Origin: Trujillonella endophytica | GTDB lineage: Bacteria > Actinomycetota > Actinomycetes > Mycobacteriales > Geodermatophilaceae | Assembly: GCF_900110555.1 (NCBI RefSeq) | Contig: NZ_FOEE01000003.1 | Span: 372,001-436,000, forward strand | Direction: 5' to 3' | Length of the DNA: 64,000 nucleotides | In this document: piece after piece, positions 23,792 through 30,819 of the stretch | How the letters are laid out: every line of letters starts with the position of its first letter | Position numbering within the stretch: position 1 is the stretch's first letter | Made by a program: the position numbers and the translations under genes | The notes under the pieces: model-generated | The model's input: the letters and a program-made list of their open reading frames with translations, nothing else | Databases searched by the model: none | Told to the model about the DNA's origin: nothing

Positions 23792-24295
23792 TCAGCGGGG
23801 GAGCACGCCCCAGCTGCCCAGGCTCTCCAGCAGGCCCGCGGTGCAGGACAGGTGGGCCAGGTCGGCCGCGGCGGCGAAGGTGACCTCGTCGGCGTCGTCG
23901 CCGGCCACGGGCACCGCCGTCGGGTCCAGCAGAGTGCACGCCAGGTCCGCGACGTCGTAGACGACGCCCGGCCCCGGGATCCGCACCCGGCCGACCACCG
24001 CCCCCGCCCGCACCGGCAGCCCGGTCTCCTCGAGGACCTCCCGCTCGACTGCCGCGACGAGCGACTCGCCCCGCTCCACCCGGCCGCCGGGCACCGACCA
24101 GAGGCCCCGTCCGGGCTCGGTGCCCCGCCGGATCAGCAGCAGCCGCCCGGCCGCGTCGTGCACCACCGCGCCGACGCAGGCCACGACGGGCACGGGCGCC
24201 GACTCGGGCACGGACTGCGGCACCGACCGGGGTACGGGCTCGGGCACGGGCTCGCCGGTCCCGGCACCGGGTACGGGCGGCTCGGGCACGGGCAC
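23792..24295 (-). CDS. NUDIX hydrolase
   Basis: Pyrophosphohydrolase of the NUDIX fold; the substrate cannot be told from sequence. The Nudix box GGRVERGESLVAAVEREVLEETGL is complete (shown across the boundary GGRVERGESLVAAV / EREVLEETGL). It is preceded by ACVGAVVHDAAGRLLLIRRG and followed by the core strand VYDVADLACTLLDP. The N-terminal 35 residues are a degenerate Val-Pro-Glu-Pro repeat and their start is uncertain. GTG 24295 is used here; an ATG at 24382 would overlap the start of the divergent DUF6758 gene, and a shorter form is possible. Confidence 0.8.
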   Translation of the reverse strand: MPVPEPPVPGAGTGEPVPEPVPRSVPQSVPESAPVPVVACVGAVVHDAAGRLLLIRRGTEPGRGLWSVPGGRVERGESLVAAVEREVLEETGLPVRAGAVVGRVRIPGPGVVYDVADLACTLLDPTAVPVAGDDADEVTFAAAADLAHLSCTAGLLESLGSWGVLPR

Positions 24296-24369
24296 CCGGC
24301 GGACGCTACGCGGCTCGCCCGGCGCCCTCCGCTTGACGAACCCCCGACGGCCACAGGACGGTAACGACG

Positions 24370-24993
24370 ATGAGCGCTTCACCGGTCTGCCCCCGCTGCG
24401 GCGAGCGCCTCGCCGTCCGCCCCGGGGACACGGCGCAGGCCTGGTGCCACCTGCACGGGGCGGTGACCCCGCTGCACCACACGGCGCTCATCGCGCACGA
24501 CGCCATCGCCGCGGTCACCGCCGACGCGCGCGTGCCGGCCTGGGTCCCGGACCCGGTTCCCGCTGGCTGGTCGGTCACCGGCATGGCGTGGGGCGGTGAG
24601 CCGGGGGCGCGCGCGATCGTCGTCGACTGCGCCGGCCCGGCGCCCCTGGGCGGCTCGGCGGAGCTCGTGCTCGTCGCCGAGGAGCCGGGCACGGGGGTCG
24701 GCTGCGGCTATGCCGGGCTGCCGGGCCTGGACCCGGGCGACGTGATCACCGGGCCGTCGTCGGCGGCGGTGGACGCCGCCGGCCAGCGCGCGCCGCTGTG
24801 GGCGGTACCGACCACCGACGACCGGGCGGCCTTCGTCGGCGAGGCCTACGGCGTCTGGCTCTGGCTGGTCATGTGGCCGATGTCGGCGGCGTGGCTGCTC
24901 GCCGAGGAGTTGGAGCTCATCGACCTCCGCGAGCGCGTCTATCCGGACCTGCCGCTCGGGCCGCCCAGCGAGCACCTGCTGCCCGGCCGCTAG
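24370..24993 (+). CDS. DUF6758 zinc-ribbon protein
   Basis: A 207-aa protein. The N-terminus carries a zinc-ribbon-like knuckle CPRCGERL with a following Cys/His pair WCHLHG, then a PP-rich segment (PAWVPDPVPAGWSVTGMAWG). The body is well conserved in actinobacteria: CAGPAPLGGSAELVLVAEEP, PLWAVPTTDDRAAFVGEAYG and the aromatic, partly hydrophobic VWLWLVMWPMSAAWLLAEE. The combination matches the DUF6758 family of unknown function. Start ATG 24370. The nearby PHP phosphoesterase and RecB-like genes are its usual neighbours in actinobacterial genomes, but no functional link is known. Confidence 0.8.
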   Translation: MSASPVCPRCGERLAVRPGDTAQAWCHLHGAVTPLHHTALIAHDAIAAVTADARVPAWVPDPVPAGWSVTGMAWGGEPGARAIVVDCAGPAPLGGSAELVLVAEEPGTGVGCGYAGLPGLDPGDVITGPSSAAVDAAGQRAPLWAVPTTDDRAAFVGEAYGVWLWLVMWPMSAAWLLAEELELIDLRERVYPDLPLGPPSEHLLPGR

Positions 24994-25138
24994 CCCGAGC
25001 GGACCGCAGCGCCTCGGATCCAGGTCGGCGTGTCCCCGGCCGAGGCCGGTGCGGCCCGTGTTACCCATGTGACCGGCCCGCCCGGGCCACCCCGGCGGCG
25101 CCTGACCGCCGGTGCCCTGAGCGCCCGCGGAGGTGACC

Positions 25139-25297
25139 GTGAACCTCAAGAAGATCCTCACGTGGGTGATCGTCGCCTTCCTCGTCTTCTACGTGATCCA
25201 GGCTCCGGAGCGGTCGGCGGAGATCGTCAAGAGCGCGGGGGAGACCCTCGGTGACGCCGCCGCGTCGATCGCCGACTTCTTCGAGTCGCTGATCTAG
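25139..25297 (+). CDS. 52-residue single-pass membrane protein
   Basis: A short gene below usual length cut-offs. The frame reads MNLKKILTWVIVAFLVFYVI, then an amphipathic acidic C-terminal helix (ERSAEIVKSAGETLGDAAAS, ending FFESLI). It has one membrane segment (about 6-21) with basic residues before it, so the N-terminus is predicted inside. GTG 25139 has a perfect GGAGG at 25129-25133. It ends 6 bp before the PH-domain gene, suggesting they are co-expressed and may act together at the membrane. Function unknown. Confidence 0.75.
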   Translation: MNLKKILTWVIVAFLVFYVIQAPERSAEIVKSAGETLGDAAASIADFFESLI

Positions 25298-25303
25298 GCC
25301 GGC

Positions 25304-25942
25304 ATGAGCGACCCGGCGCCCGACCTCCGCCCCGAGCGGTGGCGCAAGGACGCGGACAAGTACCTGCTGCCCGGGGAGCTCCCGCCCGTCGTCGCCACCC
25401 GGCGGCACTGGGCCGTGCTGATCGTGCCGGCGCTCAAGGCGCTGCCGGTCCTGGTCCTCGGCGGCTGGCTGCTCGTGCTCGACCCGGACAACCGGGCGAC
25501 CAGCACGGCCGGCCTGCTGGTCGTCGCGGCCGCGCTGGTCTTCCTCGCTCTGCGCGCCGGCGAGTGGTGGATGCGCCACTTCATCGTCACCAACCGCCGG
25601 GTCCTGCTGACCAGCGGCATCGTCGTCCGCACGGTCGCTCTGCTGCCGCTGCGCCGGATCACCGACCTCACCTGGAAGGAGACCCTGTTCGGCCAGGTGC
25701 TGGGCTACGGGACGTTCCGCTTCGAGTCCGCCGGCCAGCAGCAGGCGCTGTCGGAGATCACCTTCCTGCCGCAGGCCGACGTGCTGTACCGCCGGGTCAG
25801 CCAGCTGCTGTTCGGCACCGACGGCGCCGACGGCACCGGGGACGACGAGGACGGCGGCGCGGGTCCGGTCGCGCCGCGGGCCGTCGCCCCGGGCGCACGG
25901 CAGGACACCCAGCCCATCCCGCGTCCTCCTCAGCCCTCCTGA
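25304..25942 (+). CDS. Bacterial PH-domain membrane protein
   Basis: A 212-aa protein. Two membrane segments (about 38-57 and 64-84) are followed by a bacterial PH-like (bPH2/YdbS-type) domain with RHFIVTNRRVLLTSGIVVR, LPLRRITDLTWKETLFGQVL and GYGTFRFESAGQQQALSEI. The C-terminal 45 residues are an acidic then proline-rich tail. These proteins sit on the cytoplasmic membrane face; their ligand is unknown. It follows the 52-residue membrane protein by 6 bp and precedes the PHP phosphoesterase. Start ATG 25304. Confidence 0.88.
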   Translation: MSDPAPDLRPERWRKDADKYLLPGELPPVVATRRHWAVLIVPALKALPVLVLGGWLLVLDPDNRATSTAGLLVVAAALVFLALRAGEWWMRHFIVTNRRVLLTSGIVVRTVALLPLRRITDLTWKETLFGQVLGYGTFRFESAGQQQALSEITFLPQADVLYRRVSQLLFGTDGADGTGDDEDGGAGPVAPRAVAPGARQDTQPIPRPPQPS

Positions 25943-25977
25943 CCGGTCCCGCCGGCCGTACGGCAGGCTGACCGGTG

Positions 25978-26835
25978 ATGCGGATCGACCTCCACACCCA
26001 CTCGTCGGTCTCCGACGGCACCCAGACGCCGGCGCAGCTCCTGGCCACGGCCAGCGACGCCGGCCTCGACGTCGTCGCCCTCACCGACCACGACACCACC
26101 GACGGGTGGGCCGCCGCGGCCGCCGCCCGGCCCCGCGGGCTGACCGTCGTCCCGGGGATGGAGCTGTCCTGCCGCTGGCTGCGGGCCGAGGGCAACCCGA
26201 TCAGCCTCCACCTGTTGGCCTACCTGTTCGATCCCGAGCACCCCGCTCTGGCCGCCGAGCGCACCCGGCTGCGCGAGGAGCGGCTCAGCCGCGGGGAGCG
26301 GATCGTCACGTCCTTGGCGGCGGCGGGCCATCCGGTCGAGTGGACGCACATCGTCGCGGCCTCGCAGGGCGGGGTGGTCGGCCGGCCGCACGTGGCCCGG
26401 GCGCTGGTCGACGCCGGCGTGGTCGGCTCGGTCGACGAGGCCTTCGCCGACCTGCTGCACCACGGCAGCCCGCACTACGTCGCCAAGGCCGACACCGACG
26501 TGCTCGCCGGCATCCGGTTGGTCCGGGCGGCCGGCGGGGTGCCGGTCTTCGCCCACGGCCTGGCCACCAAGCGCGGCCGCGTCGTCGACGACGCCGCGAT
26601 CGCCGAGATGGCCGACGCGGGCCTGCTCGGGCTGGAGGTCGACCACCCCGACCACAGCGACGCCGAGCGCGCGCACCTGCGCGGCCTGGCCGCCGACCTC
26701 GGCCTGCTGGTGACCGGCTCCAGCGACTACCACGGGAGCAACAAGGCGACGCCGATCGCCGCCTGCACCACCGCGCCCGACCAGCTGGAGGCCCTGCTGG
26801 CCGCCGGCACCGGCAGCGCGCCGCTCACCGACTGA
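25978..26835 (+). CDS. PHP-domain phosphoesterase (RNase AM / nucleotide phosphatase-like)
   Basis: Metal-dependent phosphoesterase of the PHP family; relatives include the 5'-3' exoribonuclease RNase AM and a 3',5'-bisnucleotide phosphatase. The metal-binding set is visible: RIDLHTHSSVSDGT, ALTDHDTTDGW, the Glu in VPGMELSC, the central GRPHVARALVDAGVVGSVDE, VFAHGLATKRG, and the final GSSDYHGSNK. It is 285 aa, the usual length. The start is ATG 25978, or GTG 25975 just before it. Gene order PH protein, PHP, RecB-like is a compact plus-strand group. Confidence 0.9.
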   Translation: MRIDLHTHSSVSDGTQTPAQLLATASDAGLDVVALTDHDTTDGWAAAAAARPRGLTVVPGMELSCRWLRAEGNPISLHLLAYLFDPEHPALAAERTRLREERLSRGERIVTSLAAAGHPVEWTHIVAASQGGVVGRPHVARALVDAGVVGSVDEAFADLLHHGSPHYVAKADTDVLAGIRLVRAAGGVPVFAHGLATKRGRVVDDAAIAEMADAGLLGLEVDHPDHSDAERAHLRGLAADLGLLVTGSSDYHGSNKATPIAACTTAPDQLEALLAAGTGSAPLTD

Positions 26836-26874
26836 GCTCCGGACGTGTCGGTACCGCCGGTTAGCGTGGGCGGC

Positions 26875-27750
26875 ATGGGGAGCGACCAGCTGGAGATGCC
26901 GGGCATGCCGCGCCGGCTCTTCCCGGCCACGCCCAGCAAGCTCGCCACCTTCTCCGACTGCCCGCGTCGCTACCGGCACGCCTACCTGGACCGGCCGACC
27001 CCGCCCAAGGGGCCGGCGTGGGCGCACAACTCCGTCGGCTCGGCGGTGCACGCGGCTCTGCGGTCGTGGTGGGAGCTGCCGCTGCGGGAGCGGACGGCGG
27101 GAGCGGCGCGGCAGCTGCTGTACGGCGTCTGGTCGACCGCCGGGTTCCGCGACGCCGACCAGGCGCAGCGGTGGCGGTCCCGGGCCGCCGGCTGGCTGAC
27201 CGACTACGTGGGGGGCCTGGACCCGGCGGAGGAGCCGGTCGGTACCGAGCGCCAGGTCGCCGCCACCACCGAGCGGCTCGCGCTGTCGGGCCGGATCGAC
27301 CGGATCGACCAGCGCGGCGACGAGCTCGTGGTCGTCGACTACAAGACCGGCCGCCGACCCAGCACCGACGACGAGGCCCGCGGCTCGGCCGCGCTCGCCG
27401 CCTACGTGCTCGGCGTCCGGCGGACCCTGCGCCGCCCGTGCAGCCGCGTGGAGCTGCACCACCTGCCCTCGGGCACCGTCGCGGCGTTCGACCACACCGA
27501 CCGGTCGCTGGCCAATCACGTCCGCCGGGCAGAGGACACCGCCGAGGACATCGAGCGGGCCACCGAGGCGCTGCGTGCCGGGGAGGACGCCGACGCGGCG
27601 TTCCCCGCCGTGCCGGGCCGCCAGTGCGGCTGGTGCGACTTCCGGGCGAGCTGCGCACCGGGCCGGGCGGCCGGGCCGCAGCCCGAGACCTGGATCTTCC
27701 TGGCGCCCGAACCGGCCGACGACGAGGTCGCGGCGCCCGTTCCGCGCTAG
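26875..27750 (+). CDS. Stand-alone RecB-family exonuclease with Fe-S cysteine set (Rv2119-like)
   Basis: A 291-aa PD-(D/E)XK nuclease. The core motif is LSGRIDRIDQRGDELVVVDYKTG (Asp, then D-Y-K). An upstream SKLATFSDCPRRYRHAYLDR carries one Cys and the C-terminal CGWCDFRASC three more, the four-cysteine layout that holds a 4Fe-4S cluster in AddB, AdnA and Cas4. No helicase domain is attached and no CRISPR array or cas gene is present, so it is a free-standing exonuclease, probably in DNA repair. ATG 26875 has TAGCGT 7 nt upstream, indicating a leaderless mRNA. Its stop overlaps the stop of the convergent oxygenase-like gene. Confidence 0.88.
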   Translation: MGSDQLEMPGMPRRLFPATPSKLATFSDCPRRYRHAYLDRPTPPKGPAWAHNSVGSAVHAALRSWWELPLRERTAGAARQLLYGVWSTAGFRDADQAQRWRSRAAGWLTDYVGGLDPAEEPVGTERQVAATTERLALSGRIDRIDQRGDELVVVDYKTGRRPSTDDEARGSAALAAYVLGVRRTLRRPCSRVELHHLPSGTVAAFDHTDRSLANHVRRAEDTAEDIERATEALRAGEDADAAFPAVPGRQCGWCDFRASCAPGRAAGPQPETWIFLAPEPADDEVAAPVPR

Positions 27751-28631
27751 GCGCTGACCGGCACCGCCGACGCCGTCCGCTCGATGCCGGTCCGCACGAT
27801 CGGCGAGTGCCGGAGCCGCGTCGGCAGCGCGAGCAGCCCCTGCCGGAACGCCCGCAGCGCGCCGGTCGCCGCCGCGTCGGTGAGGCCCAGACCCGGCATG
27901 GAGAACAGCTGCCTCGCCCACGGTGGCAGCAGCGCGAAGCCGAGCCCGGCCAGCCCGCCCCACGCCGGGCGGGCCGGGGTGAGCAGCTGCACCCAGGCCG
28001 GCATCGGGGGGAGCAGCAACCGCCGCACGGCGTCGCGAGCGGCGGCGGTCGCGGCCAGCGACGGCCGCACGTCGGCGAACCAGGCGTCGAGGCCGGCGAC
28101 GGTGCGCGGCACGGCGTCCTCCGGTACCCCCACGAGCACGGCGGCGGCGACCTGCTCGGTCACGTAGCGGTCGGCGTCGGCATCGGTCAGGCCGAGGCCG
28201 CCGCGGCGGGCGGTCGACAGCAGCGACTCCACCTCGCAGTTGTGCACCCACAGCAGCAGGTCGGGGTCGTCGACCCGGTAGGCCCGGCCGCTGTCGGACT
28301 CGACGCCGCCGAAGCGGGAGTGCAGCCCGCGCACCCGGGCGACGGCCCGGCGCGCCTCGGTGCGGGTGCCGAACGTCAGCGTCTCCACGTACTGGCCCGT
28401 GCGGATCAGCCGCTGCCACGGCTGGTCGCGGAAGGCCGCCGAGTTGCGGGCGACGCCGTCCATCGCGACCGGGTGCAGCGCCTGCAGCATCAGCGCGCGC
28501 AGACCCCCGACCGAGTAGCTGGGGTCGGCGTGGATCCGCCAGGTCACGCTGTCGGGCCCGAAGAACCCCTCGTGGTCCTCCTCGGGGGTCCAGTCGCCGG
28601 GGCCGGGCAGGGCGGTTCCCGAGCCGGTCAC
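27747..28631 (-). CDS. MpaB-family (DUF2236) oxygenase-like protein
   Basis: A 294-aa protein of the DUF2236/MpaB family, whose studied members include latex-clearing protein and mycophenolic-acid MpaB (haem-binding oxygenases). Family features are a start with WTPEEDHEGFFGPDSVTWRI and LMLQALHPVAMDGVARNSAA. These are followed by RLIRTGQYVETLTFGTRTEA and the His-containing LLLWVHNCEVESLL. Substrate unknown. GTG 28631 overlaps the upstream hydrolase stop by 4 bp, so the two are coupled. It ends in a 3-bp overlap with the RecB-like gene on the opposite strand. Confidence 0.85.
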   Translation of the reverse strand: MTGSGTALPGPGDWTPEEDHEGFFGPDSVTWRIHADPSYSVGGLRALMLQALHPVAMDGVARNSAAFRDQPWQRLIRTGQYVETLTFGTRTEARRAVARVRGLHSRFGGVESDSGRAYRVDDPDLLLWVHNCEVESLLSTARRGGLGLTDADADRYVTEQVAAAVLVGVPEDAVPRTVAGLDAWFADVRPSLAATAAARDAVRRLLLPPMPAWVQLLTPARPAWGGLAGLGFALLPPWARQLFSMPGLGLTDAAATGALRAFRQGLLALPTRLRHSPIVRTGIERTASAVPVSA

Positions 28632-29581
28632 GGGCGTCCCGCCGAGGCGGCGTCGGAGTCCTCGTCGGCGGGCGAGACCGACACCGACGTCCAGAAGTCC
28701 TGCAGCAGCGCGAGGGTCTCCGGCGGGTTCTCGATCGCCGGGGAGTGGATCGAGCCCGGGATCACCGCGTGCCGGGCGCCCAGCCGGCGGGCCATGTCGG
28801 CCTGCGCGGCCGGCGTCCAGGCGTCGTCGGCCATCCCGTGCGCCACCAGGACCGGGATGCCGGTGGCGGCCAGCTCGGCGACGCGGTCGGGCTCGGAGGT
28901 CATGGCGTCGGCCATGCCCCGCAGCCCCGCCGCGGAGTTGGCCAGGAACCGGCGGGCGTAGAAGGCGCGGGTCGGCTCGGGCACGGCCTGCGCCTTGGGG
29001 TCGGTCATCGACAGCTGCTCGAGCGTCTCGTGCACCAGCGGCACGCCGCCGCGGTCGAGCAGGGGGCCGAGGTGGTCCAGCAGCGCCACCCGCGGGCCCA
29101 CCAGCTCCGACGGCCCGGACCCGAGCAGGGTGAGGGAGCGGAACGCCGCGGGCCGGGAGAGGACCGCGGCCCGCGCCACCAGCCCGCCGAAGCTGTGGCC
29201 CAGCAGGTGCGGGACGCCGGTCTCGCCGGCGAGCACGCGAGCCACCGCGAGGAGGTCCTCGGCGAGCTCGGCCACCGTGTACCGCGCGGGGTCGTCCGGG
29301 CCGGGCGACTCGAACTGCCCGCGCTGGTCCATCGCGACCACGCGGTGACCGGCGGCGCTCAGCGGGGCCAGCAGCGGGGCGAAGTCCTCCTTGCTGCCGG
29401 TGAAGCCCGCCACCATCAGCACGGTGCCGCGCGCGCCGTCGCCCCCGGTGTCCAGCGCGGCCAGCGGCCCCGCGCGCCCGGCGAAGGTGCGGGCCGCCGC
29501 GTCGTGGTCGGCGAGCTGGCGCAGGTCGTCGGGGGCGATGGAGAGGGCGATGCGGTCGTCGGAGCCGCCGGGCAGGACCAT
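28628..29581 (-). CDS. Alpha/beta hydrolase
   Basis: A 317-aa alpha/beta-fold hydrolase with no signal peptide. The nucleophile elbow GHSFGG, the oxyanion-side MVAGFTGSKEDF, and the acid/His region VLVAHGMADDAWTP ... IPGSIHSP are all visible, so a complete Ser-Asp-His triad is likely. A cap-type insertion follows the nucleophile. Substrate unknown. Its stop overlaps the start of the MpaB-like gene (GTGA), so an ester or lactone connected with the oxygenase product is possible, but this is inference. Start ATG 29581. Confidence 0.88.
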   Translation of the reverse strand: MVLPGGSDDRIALSIAPDDLRQLADHDAAARTFAGRAGPLAALDTGGDGARGTVLMVAGFTGSKEDFAPLLAPLSAAGHRVVAMDQRGQFESPGPDDPARYTVAELAEDLLAVARVLAGETGVPHLLGHSFGGLVARAAVLSRPAAFRSLTLLGSGPSELVGPRVALLDHLGPLLDRGGVPLVHETLEQLSMTDPKAQAVPEPTRAFYARRFLANSAAGLRGMADAMTSEPDRVAELAATGIPVLVAHGMADDAWTPAAQADMARRLGARHAVIPGSIHSPAIENPPETLALLQDFWTSVSVSPADEDSDAASAGRP

Positions 29582-29626
29582 GCCCCCAGTGAACCGCGCG
29601 GCCGCCCGGGATGCCGCTCCGGCCCT

Positions 29627-30799
29627 CTAGCGGTGAGCGAGCACCCGGTCGGCCAGCCGGTAGACGACCACCGGGCCGACGGTGGCGGTGCTGCCGCCGG
29701 CCGGCAGCTCGTCGTCCACCGTGCTGCGGCCGATCTCGGCGCCGGTGCGGGCGTCCCGGGAGACGAACGCGCCGTCCTCGGGCACGAGCACCGGCGGGCC
29801 GAGGACCTCCAGCGCCTTCTCGTTCCCGGCGGCGGGCAGCCCGGCCGACGGCACCGACCACAGCAGCCGGCCCGCGGCCTGGTCGAGCGCGTAGGTGGTG
29901 CCGCGCGTCCAGACGAACAGGGCGCCGGCGCTCTCCACCACGGCGGGGGGCGGGTCATCGGGACCCGCGGGGGGCAGGCCGACGGCGGGCAGCGGGGAAC
30001 CGTCGGTCGCCCGGAACAGCTGGAGGGCGTCGCCGGCCACGACGGCGACCAGCCGGTCGCTCCCGGCCAGCGCCACGGGGACGGCGGGGTCGGGCAGCAC
30101 CAGGTCCTGGCTCCAGGAGTCCTCGCCGTCACCGCGCCCGAGCCCGCGCAGCCGCAGGGTCCCGTCGCAGGACTCGAGGAGGACGACGGCGGTGCCGCCG
30201 ACGTCGCCGTCGTCGATCCGGCAGCCGTCGGACGCGTCGGCCCGCCAGCGCAGGGTGTCGCTGCCGGGGTCCACGACGACGACGCCGGTCGGGGCCGTGG
30301 CCAGGACCATGCCCGGGGAGCTGGTCAGCGTGACGTCGGGGCGCAGGCTGAGGTTGCGCGTCCACTGCCGGACGCCGGTGCCGGCGTCGAGCGCCACGGC
30401 CTCGTCGCAGCGGTCGGCGGTGGCGAAGACCGCGACCGCCCGCCCGTCCACGGCGGTGAGGTCGCACAGGCGGGCGTTGGACCGCGTGTAGTGCCAGGCC
30501 TCCTCGCCGGTGACGGCGTCGAACGCGCGGACGCCGTGCTCCTCACCGACGAGGACCCGCCCGTCCTGCACCGGCAGCGCCGGGACCGGTCCGCCGTCGG
30601 CGGTCCAGATCCGCGAGACGGCCGCGGCCGGCGCCCCCTCGGGGACGTCGGCCGCGGGCGCGGTGGTGCTCTCCGTCGCGGCGGCGTCCGAGCCGCGCCA
30701 CAGCAGCGCGGCCGTGACCACCAGCGCGAGGGCGGCCGCGAGCCACACCCACACCCTCAGGGGCGGGCGGCGCAGTCGTGCGGGGAAGGCCGGGCCCAT
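29627..30799 (-). CDS. Membrane-anchored PQQ-type beta-propeller (Rv3212-like)
   Basis: A 390-aa protein with an N-terminal basic segment and a single membrane anchor (about 16-36, VWVWLAAALALVVTAALLW). It carries an extracytoplasmic propeller made of PQQ-like blades (DAVTGEEAWHYTR, DAGTGVRQWTRNL, DPGSDTLRWRADA, DQAAGRLLWSVPS, DARTGAEIGRSTV). The tryptophan-docking motif of each blade is clear. It contains several cysteines (for example CDEAVAL, CRIDD, CDGTLRL) that could form disulphides. Its position just downstream of rhlE matches M. tuberculosis Rv3211-Rv3212. Function unknown. Confidence 0.85.
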   Translation of the reverse strand: MGPAFPARLRRPPLRVWVWLAAALALVVTAALLWRGSDAAATESTTAPAADVPEGAPAAAVSRIWTADGGPVPALPVQDGRVLVGEEHGVRAFDAVTGEEAWHYTRSNARLCDLTAVDGRAVAVFATADRCDEAVALDAGTGVRQWTRNLSLRPDVTLTSSPGMVLATAPTGVVVVDPGSDTLRWRADASDGCRIDDGDVGGTAVVLLESCDGTLRLRGLGRGDGEDSWSQDLVLPDPAVPVALAGSDRLVAVVAGDALQLFRATDGSPLPAVGLPPAGPDDPPPAVVESAGALFVWTRGTTYALDQAAGRLLWSVPSAGLPAAGNEKALEVLGPPVLVPEDGAFVSRDARTGAEIGRSTVDDELPAGGSTATVGPVVVYRLADRVLAHR

Positions 30800-30819
30800 G
30801 TCCGGAACCGGACGGAGGA

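Noticed and set aside
26875-27750. RecB-like nuclease as Cas4 of a CRISPR system
   Set aside because: No repeats, no cas1/cas2 and a conserved actinobacterial housekeeping context.
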